Shown here one piece after another: positions 33,865 to 43,565 of a stretch of 64,000 bases of DNA; position 1 is the stretch's first letter; each line of letters opens with the position of its first letter. The notes under the pieces were generated by a model that worked only from the letters and a program-made list of their open reading frames with translations, ran no database searches and was not told the DNA's origin. This stretch comes from Gimesia aquarii. GTDB taxonomy: Bacteria; Planctomycetota; Planctomycetia; Planctomycetales; Planctomycetaceae. A program made the position numbers and the translations under genes. The stretch is taken from assembly GCF_007748175.1 (NCBI RefSeq), contig NZ_CP037422.1, forward strand, positions 7,089,952-7,153,951, written 5' to 3'.

Positions 33865-36800
33865 ATGAAAAAAGTCCCTGTCAATATGATCTCGAATCCA
33901 TCCTCCAAAATATATTCCAGAACGGCATTCGCGTTTCTGTCTGTCCTGGGAATTTTGTTCTTATCCGTAGAGTCAGCCTCGCCTGCGCCCCCAAAACAAG
34001 TCCGTAAAGACAAGTCAAAAACAGCTAAGCAAAAACTACTAGTAGATCAGATTACCTTGAGTGGAATTGTCACTGATGAAAATAAGAAACCAGTACAAGG
34101 GGTGAAAGTATTCATCGAATGGTTGCATCCTGAAAAGCAGGAGATTCAAACAAAAACTGACGCGCAGGGGCGATTCACATTGTACGCACTAAGTACGAAA
34201 GTGCGGGGCCAGACGATACAGGTGACTGCAGACTCAGGTCGGCAACTCGCACAATTCAAACTTCCCTGGCAAAATATTGAAAATAATGATTCACTCACAA
34301 AGCTGCGATTGCAGTTACATCCTGCGCGCCGTGTGGAACTACTTGTCGTCGATAGAACCGGTAAGCCTATTGCGAATGCAAAAACAGGCATTATGGGCAG
34401 CTATAAAGTCTGGGGAACCGGTACGACCGACAACAAAGGTCATATCCAGTTTCTGGTGCCTCAGGATGTAGATATTCAATACGTGTGTGCCGTCAGTGAT
34501 GGTCACGGCGTCGACTACAAAGCGTATGTACTACCTCGTGGCCAGTCTGGAGATCAAATCACAAAACCACCTGAGTTACCCGATCATCCCATTCGCTTGA
34601 CGCTCGACGGGACTCAACCATTAGAAGTGCATATTAAAGGAACCAATGATAAACCGCTTGCTGGGATCAAAGTCTACCCGTGGCTCTTGAAAAAGCCGGA
34701 TCAACCACAGGACTTGAATCTGTCATTTTTTATCAAGCTTGTTCAGGAAACAACAGATAAATCAGGCAAAGCAGTCTTTCAGTGGATTCCGCACTGGCAA
34801 AAAACTCCAATTACAATCTGGCCCAGAGACAAAGAGCACGTGCATCAGCGAGGCAACTACGACCCGAAAACAGCTGAAGGCTCTTTGACCCTCAAACTTG
34901 AGAAGCTGGTCCCTCTTGGTGGTCGGGTAACGCTTCCAGATGGTTCGCCTGCAAAAGAGATTGCAATTACTGTTTCTGGAAAGGGCCATCAGATCGATTC
35001 ATTTCGAGCAACTGTGAAGACAGACAAAGAAGGCCGTTATACCATTAAGGCTGCCCCCAATATGGTCTACCTCGTAGTCGTGAAAGATAAGATGTGGGCG
35101 TCGACACCACATACCGGTTTTGCGCTTTGGCCCGGAAAGCCAATCCGAAATCTGGATTTCAAACTACGTCCCGCGACTCGGTTATTTGGCCGTGTGACTG
35201 TCGGCTCCCAGCAAGAAGCGGTCGAAGGGCAAACGATTTATGTCTATCAGTACGGACAAGACGCACACAATCAGAAAGATCTAAAGCTTCCTAACCCAAA
35301 TAAAAGAACCATTTGGGTTCAGCCAACAATAGTGCATTATAGCACGTCTGATAAAAACGGCGAATTTGAACTGTTCGTCGGTGATGGCAAGTTTGATATT
35401 CGGGGACCAACTCAGTCTCCTGTTAAAAAATTTGAGATCACTGCTGAATCAGAAAAAGAGTTTAATTTTCATGCCGCGCGGCCGGAAAAGGGGCTTCTAG
35501 CAGGTTCTGTTGTCACAGGAAACCCACCTCAACCGGTCCCGAATGCTGAAGTATCTGGAATTTATCGTTACAACTTGGCAGGCAGAGACATGAAATCTGC
35601 GACAGACGAGTCAGGTCGTTTTAAAGTCGAGCGAGAGCTACATCGTACCGTAATCTATGCGCGTAGCAAGGATAAGAAACTAGCAGGTGTTGTCGAAATC
35701 GGTCCAGATGAGAAAATGGTGACCATTCCGATTCGCCCTCTGGGAACCGCACTTGCACAACTCATCGATGCGAAAACGAAAGAGCCACTGCAGGATCGTG
35801 AAATCAGCTACGGTGTTAAAGTACATATCGGCGATGACAAGGCACCTTGGCGAACAAGCTTCGGCGGTACAACCACCACGGATGATGAAGGACGCCTTGA
35901 AATTCGTAATCTAGTGCTGGGACAGGATTATGATATCAATCTGGTGAATCGCCCTAAAGATCAACCTAACAGAGTCAGTTGGCGGACTATTGGCAAAGTG
36001 AAACCAGAAGAAAGTCAGCCTATCGATCTCGGTACTCTGGAAGTGTCTCCTCCAAAGCCTCCCTATAAACCCCCCACAACAGAGGAACGGATTGCAGCCG
36101 CATTCAAAGTGAAGGGGACGCCTCTCGATCGCTTTACACGATCAAAGCGTGATGCAAAAATTACTATGCAACGCTTACTGATTCTGTTCGGTGATCCGAA
36201 AGGAAAAGCAATCCAAGAGTTGATGACTATGCGCTACGAAGATCAGGAGGTCCGAAAGGCATTGGAATCGTTCATCGTGATGGCCATCAACACAACTTCC
36301 GGTAATCGAGACACCTCAAAAGTGCTTGCGAAAGCGATTAATGAAAATTTGAACGGAGTACGTGGTGACTTTTTCATAGTTGTATCAAATGAACAAGGAA
36401 AACGCATGGCAGATGCTGATATCCTCGCACTTTCGGCTGACGGTAAGATCAACAAAGAGAAATTGATCTCTTTTCTTAATGAGCACACCATACAACCACT
36501 CGACGCACAAGAGCTATTGGCAACAGCAATTCAAAAAGCAAAAAAAGAAAATAAACGCATCATCATCCAGGAAACAGCTACCTGGTGCGGCCCCTGCCGA
36601 TTACTCTCCAGATTTTTAGAAAAAGAACGTAACCAATGGGAACGCGATTATATCTGGATCAAGATGGATCATCGCTGGACAGGTGCCAGAGAAATAATGC
36701 TAAAAATGCGCGACGGAGCCGATGGTGGCATCCCTTGGTGGGCTATCTTAGACAATTCTAGTAAAGTACTCGTGACATCAAACGACAAGGACGGTACAAA

Positions 36801-36927
36801 CATCGGTTTCCCCAGCGATCAAAATGGACGAACTCATTTTCGTACAATGCTGGAAAAAACTGCCATTCGACTGACTCCCACAGACATCACCACGCTGGTA
36901 GATGCATTGAATAAGAATCAACAATAA
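33865..36927 (+). CDS. Secreted carboxypeptidase-regulatory-like repeat protein with C-terminal thioredoxin domain
   Basis: From the ATG at 33865 the protein is about 1020 residues. A signal sequence (hydrophobic residues about 20-38) is followed by several carboxypeptidase-regulatory-like beta-sandwich repeats, recognisable as LSGIVTDENKKPVQGVKV with TDAQGRFTL, GKPIANAKTG, and LGGRVTLPDGSPAKEI with TDKEGRYTI. After a helical linker (about 750-880) comes a thioredoxin-like domain with the active site TWCGPCR (about 908-914) and a cis-Pro-like GGIPWW. It probably acts in the periplasm as a thiol-disulfide protein presented on a beta-repeat stalk. The substrate is unknown. Confidence 0.85.
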   Translation: MKKVPVNMISNPSSKIYSRTAFAFLSVLGILFLSVESASPAPPKQVRKDKSKTAKQKLLVDQITLSGIVTDENKKPVQGVKVFIEWLHPEKQEIQTKTDAQGRFTLYALSTKVRGQTIQVTADSGRQLAQFKLPWQNIENNDSLTKLRLQLHPARRVELLVVDRTGKPIANAKTGIMGSYKVWGTGTTDNKGHIQFLVPQDVDIQYVCAVSDGHGVDYKAYVLPRGQSGDQITKPPELPDHPIRLTLDGTQPLEVHIKGTNDKPLAGIKVYPWLLKKPDQPQDLNLSFFIKLVQETTDKSGKAVFQWIPHWQKTPITIWPRDKEHVHQRGNYDPKTAEGSLTLKLEKLVPLGGRVTLPDGSPAKEIAITVSGKGHQIDSFRATVKTDKEGRYTIKAAPNMVYLVVVKDKMWASTPHTGFALWPGKPIRNLDFKLRPATRLFGRVTVGSQQEAVEGQTIYVYQYGQDAHNQKDLKLPNPNKRTIWVQPTIVHYSTSDKNGEFELFVGDGKFDIRGPTQSPVKKFEITAESEKEFNFHAARPEKGLLAGSVVTGNPPQPVPNAEVSGIYRYNLAGRDMKSATDESGRFKVERELHRTVIYARSKDKKLAGVVEIGPDEKMVTIPIRPLGTALAQLIDAKTKEPLQDREISYGVKVHIGDDKAPWRTSFGGTTTTDDEGRLEIRNLVLGQDYDINLVNRPKDQPNRVSWRTIGKVKPEESQPIDLGTLEVSPPKPPYKPPTTEERIAAAFKVKGTPLDRFTRSKRDAKITMQRLLILFGDPKGKAIQELMTMRYEDQEVRKALESFIVMAINTTSGNRDTSKVLAKAINENLNGVRGDFFIVVSNEQGKRMADADILALSADGKINKEKLISFLNEHTIQPLDAQELLATAIQKAKKENKRIIIQETATWCGPCRLLSRFLEKERNQWERDYIWIKMDHRWTGAREIMLKMRDGADGGIPWWAILDNSSKVLVTSNDKDGTNIGFPSDQNGRTHFRTMLEKTAIRLTPTDITTLVDALNKNQQ

Positions 36928-36985
36928 CCCCTTTGATTCGGACTTTGATCATGTTCCAGCTAAGTTCCAAAGTACCCTTGAATCA

Positions 36986-37867
36986 CTAAATTTGTGGCCA
37001 GGATTCAGGGACAATGAAAGTGCGATTGATTTCATGGCAAATCATGCCTTGGCATGACAGGACACTGACGAGCAGAGGTCGCTCTTCATTCAAAAAGTGC
37101 GCATCAAGCTTGCTTTTTAACTCTTCAAACGAGTTTAAATCTCCACTTTGAGAATGACTCACTTCAGGAGACAACCAATACGGTTTATGCAACACGCGAA
37201 ACATGAGATGACTGTTCTGGTCATTGAGCCAGGGAACTTCTGAATGGCGTATCCAGGTCCCTTTTAAATGCGAGTCCGACATATTCTCAGGCAATTGGTG
37301 CGGACGGGCTGCGTGTGGATGATAAAAAATATAGCCTTTCACAAATGCCTGACGCTGAGTCACTTCCGGAAAGTATTTTTGGCTGAATGGCAGCTGGTGC
37401 TCCAATAAACGTTTGATCTTCTTTTCGAACGTATCTACGGCATTGGGGCCAATGAAGTGGCTGCCTGTTTCATTGTCTTCAGGAAAATGTAAATAGAATT
37501 TGACTGCGGTTTCCCAGTGAGTGAGAACGCCTGTTTTGTCTTCAAAAAGAAAGTCAATCTCGCCGACCGTTCGGTTTTCCTCAAAGATTTGCTGTTGCTG
37601 TTTAACGATTTTTAATTTGCAAATCGCTTCCAGCCAATACAAAACCAGTCCCTCAAAGTAGGTGCCCACTCGGAAACTTGAATACTGTTCCAGAAAGGCC
37701 GCCAGATCTTGTTCATCAATGGGCGTCTCGTCGATAAAACGGGACATCTTGGCTTCAACGTTGGATTCTGTGATCAATGAAGGACTGGTTACCGCCCATT
37801 TTAAATCACGGACGTATTGCGAATCCAATGTGTCCTGTGCTGGTTGGGATCCGGATTCCTCTTTCAT
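36986..37867 (-). CDS. DUF1853 family protein
   Basis: This 293-residue cytoplasmic protein matches the DUF1853 pattern: a central VGEIDFLFED followed by HWETAVKFYLHF, then FIGPNAVDTFEKKIKRLL and HQLPFS. The conserved acidic residues and Glu-Lys combination resemble a PD-(D/E)XK nuclease-like core, but no function is established for the family. The C-terminal third is variable. It lies 33 bases downstream of the gamma-glutamyltransferase gene on the same strand and may share its transcript, with no obvious functional link. Confidence 0.82.
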   Translation of the reverse strand: MKEESGSQPAQDTLDSQYVRDLKWAVTSPSLITESNVEAKMSRFIDETPIDEQDLAAFLEQYSSFRVGTYFEGLVLYWLEAICKLKIVKQQQQIFEENRTVGEIDFLFEDKTGVLTHWETAVKFYLHFPEDNETGSHFIGPNAVDTFEKKIKRLLEHQLPFSQKYFPEVTQRQAFVKGYIFYHPHAARPHQLPENMSDSHLKGTWIRHSEVPWLNDQNSHLMFRVLHKPYWLSPEVSHSQSGDLNSFEELKSKLDAHFLNEERPLLVSVLSCQGMICHEINRTFIVPESWPQI

Positions 37868-37900
37868 AAATTCAACAATGTCCTAAAACAAGCTACACTG

Positions 37901-39589
37901 CTAATAACCGATGGCAACCCCATCTTTGCGTGATTCTGTCGCTCCTTTCAAGACACCCGCTTCCCAATCAATCAAAATACCTTGATAGCCACCGAACTCA
38001 CCCTTCGAACGCAACACATGATGCCCCTTGTCATGTAACGCTTTGATCGTCTTATCTGCAATCCCTGACTCCACCACGACCGTTCCAACACCTTGTGGCG
38101 GTTCACCCGTAGGAGTTGCATCTCCGAAATGTCGCACCCGGGCTGCATCACCGGCTGCCTGCACGTTCATTTTGAAATCGATCAGGTTAACCAGTACTTG
38201 TACATGCCCCTGCGGTTGCATGTCGCCTCCCATTACACCAAAACAAAACCAGGGACGACCACCTTGTGTCACCATCGCGGGAATGATCGTATGGAAAGGA
38301 CGTTTGTTTGGTTCCAGACGGTTTAAATGATGTTCATCGAGCGCAAATAAGGAGCCACGATTTTGCATTGCGAATCCTAGATCGCCCGGTGTTACCTGCG
38401 AACCAAAGCCGAAATAATTACTTTGAATCAACGAACAACAGTTTCGGTCTTTGTCAACAACAGATAAATAAACGGTATCCCCATGTTTTAACTTAGGATC
38501 TCCTGCAGGAACATTGGCCGCCGCTCGATCTAGATTGATTCGCTTTCGTTGTCGATCGGCATATGCTTTTGATATCAGTTCATCTACTGGTAACTTCTCA
38601 AAATCAGGATCCGCATAAAACTGCGCCCGATCAGCATACGCCAGTTTTTTTGCTTCCACCAATAAATGCAAATACTCGGCACTCCCCAGACCCATTGAGG
38701 CGAGATCGTATTCCTCCAACAGATTTAACATTTCCAGGACCGCAATGCCCTGCCCACTGGGAGGTAACTCCCAGATGTCATAACCTCGATAGCTGGTAGA
38801 TACAGGGTCAATCCAGTCATCACGATGGTCCGCCAGATCTTGTAGAGAAAAGAACCCTCCATGATTTTGACTGAATTCAACCAGACGTTCGGCGATAGAT
38901 CCCTGGTAAAACTCCTGCTTACCTTTGTCTGCGATCAACTGATATGTGTGAGCGAGACGCGGATTACGAAATAACTCTCCCTCACATGGTGCACGGCGAT
39001 CATCAATCAAAAATGTCTCTGCCGAATCGGGCCAGACAGAAAGCTTTTTTTCTGAGTTCTTCCAATAACCGGCAATGATTTCAGTAACCGGAAATCCTTC
39101 TTCGGCCGTCTTGATCGAAGGACTCAGTAAGTCCGCCAGGGACTGTGTCCCGAATCGCGTATGTAATGTTTCCCAGCCACTGACACAACCGGGTACGGAC
39201 CAGCTTAATAACCCGTGATCCGGAATGGATTTTAATTCGCGCTTCGAAAATTCATCTCGCGATAAACTGGAGGGGCTTCGGCCACTCGCATTCAGCCCCA
39301 ACAGTTGTTCTGATTTTGCATCCCAATAAATGGCAAAAAGATCGCCGCCAATCCCACAACTCATCGGCTCGACAACGCCAAGCATCGCATTCACGGCAAT
39401 CGCAGCATCAACGGCGTTGCCACCTGATTTCAATACATCCAACCCTATCTGGGCAGCCAAAGGTTGGCTGGTTGCCACCATGCCATGTCGGGCAACAGTT
39501 GTAGACCGGCTTTGCTGTGGCAGACCATAGGGGCGATCGTAGCCCCATCCCAGTTGATCTTTTGACCGAGACTCCAAATCTTTTCTCAT
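37901..39589 (-). CDS. ggt: Gamma-glutamyltransferase family protein
   Basis: Ggt is an autoprocessed N-terminal-nucleophile hydrolase that cleaves gamma-glutamyl bonds, as in glutathione. The large-subunit part has ATSQPLAAQIGLDVLKSGGNAVDAAIA and EPMSCGIGGDLFAIY; the small-subunit nucleophile is Thr in HGDTVYLSVVD (about residue 375). The expected downstream Gly-Gly pair appears as GVMGGDMQPQGH. At 562 residues it is normal in length. There is no signal peptide at the chosen ATG, unlike the periplasmic E. coli enzyme, so it is probably cytoplasmic. A role in gamma-glutamyl peptide breakdown would fit the nearby pyroglutamyl peptidase. Confidence 0.9.
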   Translation of the reverse strand: MRKDLESRSKDQLGWGYDRPYGLPQQSRSTTVARHGMVATSQPLAAQIGLDVLKSGGNAVDAAIAVNAMLGVVEPMSCGIGGDLFAIYWDAKSEQLLGLNASGRSPSSLSRDEFSKRELKSIPDHGLLSWSVPGCVSGWETLHTRFGTQSLADLLSPSIKTAEEGFPVTEIIAGYWKNSEKKLSVWPDSAETFLIDDRRAPCEGELFRNPRLAHTYQLIADKGKQEFYQGSIAERLVEFSQNHGGFFSLQDLADHRDDWIDPVSTSYRGYDIWELPPSGQGIAVLEMLNLLEEYDLASMGLGSAEYLHLLVEAKKLAYADRAQFYADPDFEKLPVDELISKAYADRQRKRINLDRAAANVPAGDPKLKHGDTVYLSVVDKDRNCCSLIQSNYFGFGSQVTPGDLGFAMQNRGSLFALDEHHLNRLEPNKRPFHTIIPAMVTQGGRPWFCFGVMGGDMQPQGHVQVLVNLIDFKMNVQAAGDAARVRHFGDATPTGEPPQGVGTVVVESGIADKTIKALHDKGHHVLRSKGEFGGYQGILIDWEAGVLKGATESRKDGVAIGY

Positions 39590-39836
39590 GATAACATGCT
39601 TTTAAAATAATCAGACTTTTTCAGTCACGTTCTTTAGATGCCAGCTCGAATCGAGATTAAGTAAGAAAACACGAACAAATTATCGTAAAAAAGACGAAGA
39701 TGAGCTAACTTGGTAGCTGCAAAAGCACAGAATAGGAGAGAAAATAATAGAATTCCAGGCACGAAAGTTTCATTCTGTAATCAATCATTTTCAAAATCAT
39801 TGAAGTTTCTTATTTAATCAAAAGGAAATTTGAATC

Positions 39837-40439
39837 ATGGGTCAAATTCAGCGATGGATGATCTCGTTGGCAGTCATCCTGATCTCACAAGCACCAACGC
39901 CCGCAAAGGATTCTACCACTCAACAACAACCGCATCCCGATGCTGTCGCCAACTCGCACGCGCCCGGCGAAGTCGATAAGCCGGAACTCGTTCCGTTCAT
40001 CGTATCTGATCCCGCAAAATTACCTGGAATCGTTGTCGATGAAACAGAGGCCCAATTAATCGGAACCTGGCAGTATTCAACTCATACTCCCCCCTATGTA
40101 GGACTCGGTTATCTACACGACCAGAAGAAAGGCAAAGGGAAGAAAGCAGTCGTTTATACGCCTAAACTTCCCAAATCAGGCCGCTACGAAGTACGGCTCT
40201 CGCATTGTTATAACATCCGCAGATCAACGAATACTCCGATTACCATACATCATGCTGACGGAGAAAAAACAATACGCATCAATCAACAAAAAATTCCCGA
40301 ACATAAAAAACTGTTCCGCAAGTTGGGAGTCTTTCGATTCAGAGCGGGAAACTCAGGCTGGGTCAAAATTTCCAATGAGGGCACAGACGGGAAATATGTC
40401 ATCGCCGACGCAGTCCAGTTTTTATATGTGGGTGATTGA
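39837..40439 (+). CDS. Small secreted protein with golvesin/xanthan-lyase-like beta domain
   Basis: AAAGGA precedes the ATG. A signal peptide (hydrophobic residues about 8-20) leads a 200-residue protein whose body is a single beta domain (about residues 60-198): GIVVDETEAQLIGTW, then SGRYEVRLSHCYN, NTPITIHHADG, and a final strand VIADAVQFL. This matches the golvesin C-terminal-like domain often attached to planctomycete FAD-dependent oxidoreductases and xanthan lyases. Here it stands alone, so it may be a carbohydrate-binding or accessory module. It converges with the pyroglutamyl-peptidase gene. Confidence 0.82.
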   Translation: MGQIQRWMISLAVILISQAPTPAKDSTTQQQPHPDAVANSHAPGEVDKPELVPFIVSDPAKLPGIVVDETEAQLIGTWQYSTHTPPYVGLGYLHDQKKGKGKKAVVYTPKLPKSGRYEVRLSHCYNIRRSTNTPITIHHADGEKTIRINQQKIPEHKKLFRKLGVFRFRAGNSGWVKISNEGTDGKYVIADAVQFLYVGD

Positions 40440-40461
40440 GGCGTTTAACCAGTTTGAAAAA

Positions 40462-41130
40462 TCAGATCTGCCACAGGGATCGAATCGGATCGTGAATATC
40501 TTCTGTATGTTCCAAGATCGCCTCAATGCCAGCTGTCATACCAGCGACCGCCGTTTCTTCGGACATACTTGGAGCACCCAGATGACATTCCATAGCGGCA
40601 ACACTGGGAAGATGTGGCAGGTGAATCCAACCGGCTCGGATATTAAGATTCTCCGTCGCAATGTGGTGTAGGATTCCATACATCAAATGATTACAGACAA
40701 AGGTTCCCGGCGTATCTGAAATGTCAGCGGGAATTCCTGCAGCCCGCATTGCTTTCACCATTGCGCGAATGGGCAGCGTCGTATAATAACCAACGGGACC
40801 TTCAGGATCGGTCGGCTGATCTTGAAGTGCGCAACCTTCATTATCAACAAGTTGGTAACGTGTGGCATCGTTAAAGTTATTCGCGATCCGCTCCACTGTG
40901 ATCATGGATCGACCGCCGTACTCTCCCAGCATTATGACGACGTCCGGCTGAACATCTGCAATCACTTCTTTGACATATTCAATCGATTTAAAAAAGGCCG
41001 CGGGAGCGATTTTGGCTATCACAGTCGCCCCGTTGATCGTCATTCCGTCCAGTTTTCTGGCAACACTTCCCGCAGGATTCACAGGAGTCGTTCCAAAGGC
41101 GTCAAAGCCGGTTACAAGTACTTTTGTCAT
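40462..41130 (-). CDS. pcp: Pyroglutamyl-peptidase I (peptidase family C15)
   Basis: This cytoplasmic cysteine peptidase removes N-terminal pyroglutamate. The 222-residue protein has VLVTGFDAFG at the start, the catalytic Glu region LGEYGGRS, the nucleophile Cys in GTFVCNHLMYG and the His in AGWIHLPHLP, in family order. The length matches the family (about 215). I chose the ATG at 41130; the TTG just before it is less likely. It probably salvages pyroglutamyl peptides or free 5-oxoproline-blocked peptides. Confidence 0.93.
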   Translation of the reverse strand: MTKVLVTGFDAFGTTPVNPAGSVARKLDGMTINGATVIAKIAPAAFFKSIEYVKEVIADVQPDVVIMLGEYGGRSMITVERIANNFNDATRYQLVDNEGCALQDQPTDPEGPVGYYTTLPIRAMVKAMRAAGIPADISDTPGTFVCNHLMYGILHHIATENLNIRAGWIHLPHLPSVAAMECHLGAPSMSEETAVAGMTAGIEAILEHTEDIHDPIRSLWQI

Positions 41131-41383
41131 CAAACTTCAATTCAAAAATAGCAGAGTGCCTGCATCAAGTTCTAAAACCACTTTACTTAGCATATCGAGA
41201 ACATTTCGAATGACCACTGGTTGAGAATTTTTTTGATCAAAAAATAGAATTACTCAAGTTCGAAGCGGTATTGAGATAACAACTTACGTCTCTGTTAAAA
41301 ATTCCACTCCACCTTTTTTTCTTGTCGTGTGAAAGGTTTCCTTTTGTGGTGGATATTTACTGGTAAGGAACGAGAATAAATGT

Positions 41384-42052
41384 ATGGAATCACCAGTCCC
41401 TGATACTCGAAACAGCCTGATTCTGCGACTACCTGACAAACGAGATGTCGAGGCATGGGATCAGTTTGTATCGATTTATGAACCTCTGGTGTACCGACTG
41501 GCGCGGGCAAAAGGTTTGCAGGATGCGGATGCGCGGGAAGTTGTGCAGGAAGTCCTTGTATCGGTTTCGCGTGCGATTGAACGATGGGAGTTTGAACCGG
41601 AACGCGGTCGATTTCGTGACTGGCTGTTTCGTATCGCCCGCAATTTAATGATCAAGTATTTGACTCGTCGGAAGTATCGCTCAATTGGTACTGGGGACTC
41701 AGGCATGGCGCAATTCCTGGAACAGCAAGCCGACTCAGTCAGTGAAGAAGAAGAGTCAACTCATTTTGATTTGGAATATCGACGTGAAGTGTTTCGTTGG
41801 GCGGCGGAACAGGTCCGGGAACAGGTAAAGGAGCGTACCTGGCAGGCGTTTTGGCTGTCGAGCATTGAAGAGCAAGAGACAACAGAGGTCGCACAAAAAC
41901 TCGAAATGAGCGTGGGTGCGGTTCACATTGCACGCAGCCGCATTCGAAATCTTTTGCGGGAAACGATCAAAACACTGGAACAGAACGAAGAAGAAAATTC
42001 TCATCACACCACGCGAGGTAAAGACCGTGACGAGTCATCTAAAACATGCTGA
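41384..42052 (+). CDS. ECF-type sigma factor coupled to a Ser/Thr kinase
   Basis: This 222-residue protein has sigma region 2 (about residues 20-95: AWDQFVSIYEPLVYRLARAKG, DADAREVVQEVLVSV, FRDWLFRIARNLMIKYL) and region 4 (about 140-200: WQAFWLSSIEEQETTEVAQKLEMSVGAVHIARSRI). Planctomycetes have ECF groups encoded next to eukaryotic-like kinases, and this is one by position. Its end overlaps the kinase start by 26 bases. Phosphorylation or zinc-domain sequestration by the kinase is the likely control, by analogy with that ECF-STK class. Confidence 0.93.
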   Translation: MESPVPDTRNSLILRLPDKRDVEAWDQFVSIYEPLVYRLARAKGLQDADAREVVQEVLVSVSRAIERWEFEPERGRFRDWLFRIARNLMIKYLTRRKYRSIGTGDSGMAQFLEQQADSVSEEEESTHFDLEYRREVFRWAAEQVREQVKERTWQAFWLSSIEEQETTEVAQKLEMSVGAVHIARSRIRNLLRETIKTLEQNEEENSHHTTRGKDRDESSKTC

Positions 42053-43565
42053 CGATGCAGAGCTGCAAATATTGCTCTATGGAGACGAAGACAGCAACGA
42101 ATATCGCACAGCGGCAGCGCATGTAGAGAACTGTGAAGTATGTCAAAAGCGACTCAACACAGCTGCAGGACCGGCACAACTTGATGTGGAAACCAGAGAG
42201 TTACTCAGTGATTATCCCTGGGAAGAGTTATCAAACAGTCGCACAGGTTTTCAAAGCATCGATGGAACACACAACCAATCAGAACACCTGACCTTTCTCA
42301 ATCCACCGAATCATCCTGAGATGCTCGGCCGTCTTGGGCGATACGAGATTGAGCGCGTGATTGGTTCCGGTGGGATGGGGCTTGTGTTAAAGGCCTTTGA
42401 CTCTGAATTAAATCGCCCAGTGGCCATCAAAGTGCTGGCGCAGCATCTGGCACATAGCGGAGCCGCGCGACAACGTTTCGCCAGAGAATCACGGGCGGCT
42501 GCAGCCGTGGTCCATGAACACGTCGTCGCGATTCATAACGTGGAAGCCGACGATGAGAGCCCGTTCCTCGTGATGCAGTATGTTGCGGGCGAGTCGTTGC
42601 AGGCGCGTGTTGACCGGGAGGGACCGCTCGACGCAAAAGAAATCATGCGCATTGGGATTCAGGCCGCATCCGGACTCGCAGCGGCACACGAACAGGGGGT
42701 GATTCACCGTGATGTCAAACCTGCGAATATCCTACTGGAGCAGGGTATTGAACGCATTCTACTCACCGACTTCGGATTAGCAAGAACCGTCGATGATGCC
42801 AGCCTCACTCACACAGGCATCATCGCCGGCACACCTCACTATATGTCACCTGAGCAGGCAAACGGCGACACAATTGACCATCGTACGGATCTCTTCAGTC
42901 TTGGGTCAGTACTCTACTTCATGGCCACAGGTCGGCCACCGTTTAGGGCCGAACGAGCAATGGGTGTACTCAATCGAGTTTGTCATGACACGCATCGTCC
43001 GGTATGGCAGGTCAATAGTGACATTCCCGACGACTTATCGGACATCATCGACCGACTGCTGGAGAAAAAGGCGTCGCGCCGATTTGAGAGTGCCATTGAA
43101 GTCCGGGAATCGCTGGTTCGATTGCTTGCCAGAATACAGCGGTATGGACCACGTCACCGTAGTCAAGTCATGAGATTGATCCGAAGGCGTCCGTTTCTTA
43201 CCAGCGGAGCATTCTTCTGTCTGATCTCAGTCATCGCTATAGCGTCGGTGTTTGTGTCACCAAAAGTGGTACGCACAGAAAGATCTTCGACACCGCCACC
43301 AGAGACCGTTGTATCAGAGAGTGACATTACACTGGCTCAGCAAGATCAAGCGATCGCCGCAGAGTCCGCTGCATATTCCGCAGCAGCCCATGACATTTCA
43401 GAACGCCTTCGGCAACTCGAAATCACCTCGAATGCAGGACAGTTTGCACTACCAGTAAATGATGAATTCTGGCAAAGCTCAGAATCGATTAACGCACATT
43501 TAGACCAACTAGAACGTGATGCATTCCGCGGTCCTTTTAACTCTTCAATAAAGGAAGAACAATGA
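42027..43565 (+). CDS. Ser/Thr protein kinase with N-terminal ZAS-like zinc motif
   Basis: The start is the GTG at 42027, with GAGG about six bases upstream, inside the sigma gene. Residues about 31-38 read HVENCEVC, the HxxxCxxC signature of zinc-binding anti-sigma (ZAS) domains. The kinase domain (about 103-367) has GSGGMGLV, PVAIKVL, IHRDVKPANILL, TDFGLAR, GTPHYMSPEQ and LFSLGSVLYFMATG, so it looks catalytically complete. A transmembrane helix (about 391-412) separates it from a roughly 100-residue outer, helical domain. The protein thus combines a sigma-binding motif, a kinase and a sensor domain. The stop overlaps the next start (ATGA). Confidence 0.93.
   Translation: MTSHLKHADDAELQILLYGDEDSNEYRTAAAHVENCEVCQKRLNTAAGPAQLDVETRELLSDYPWEELSNSRTGFQSIDGTHNQSEHLTFLNPPNHPEMLGRLGRYEIERVIGSGGMGLVLKAFDSELNRPVAIKVLAQHLAHSGAARQRFARESRAAAAVVHEHVVAIHNVEADDESPFLVMQYVAGESLQARVDREGPLDAKEIMRIGIQAASGLAAAHEQGVIHRDVKPANILLEQGIERILLTDFGLARTVDDASLTHTGIIAGTPHYMSPEQANGDTIDHRTDLFSLGSVLYFMATGRPPFRAERAMGVLNRVCHDTHRPVWQVNSDIPDDLSDIIDRLLEKKASRRFESAIEVRESLVRLLARIQRYGPRHRSQVMRLIRRRPFLTSGAFFCLISVIAIASVFVSPKVVRTERSSTPPPETVVSESDITLAQQDQAIAAESAAYSAAAHDISERLRQLEITSNAGQFALPVNDEFWQSSESINAHLDQLERDAFRGPFNSSIKEEQ

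Noticed and set aside
36986..37867. DUF1853 protein as part of a defence system
   Set aside because: The nuclease-like core is only suggestive, and the neighbours (gamma-glutamyltransferase, mosaic thioredoxin protein) give no defence context.
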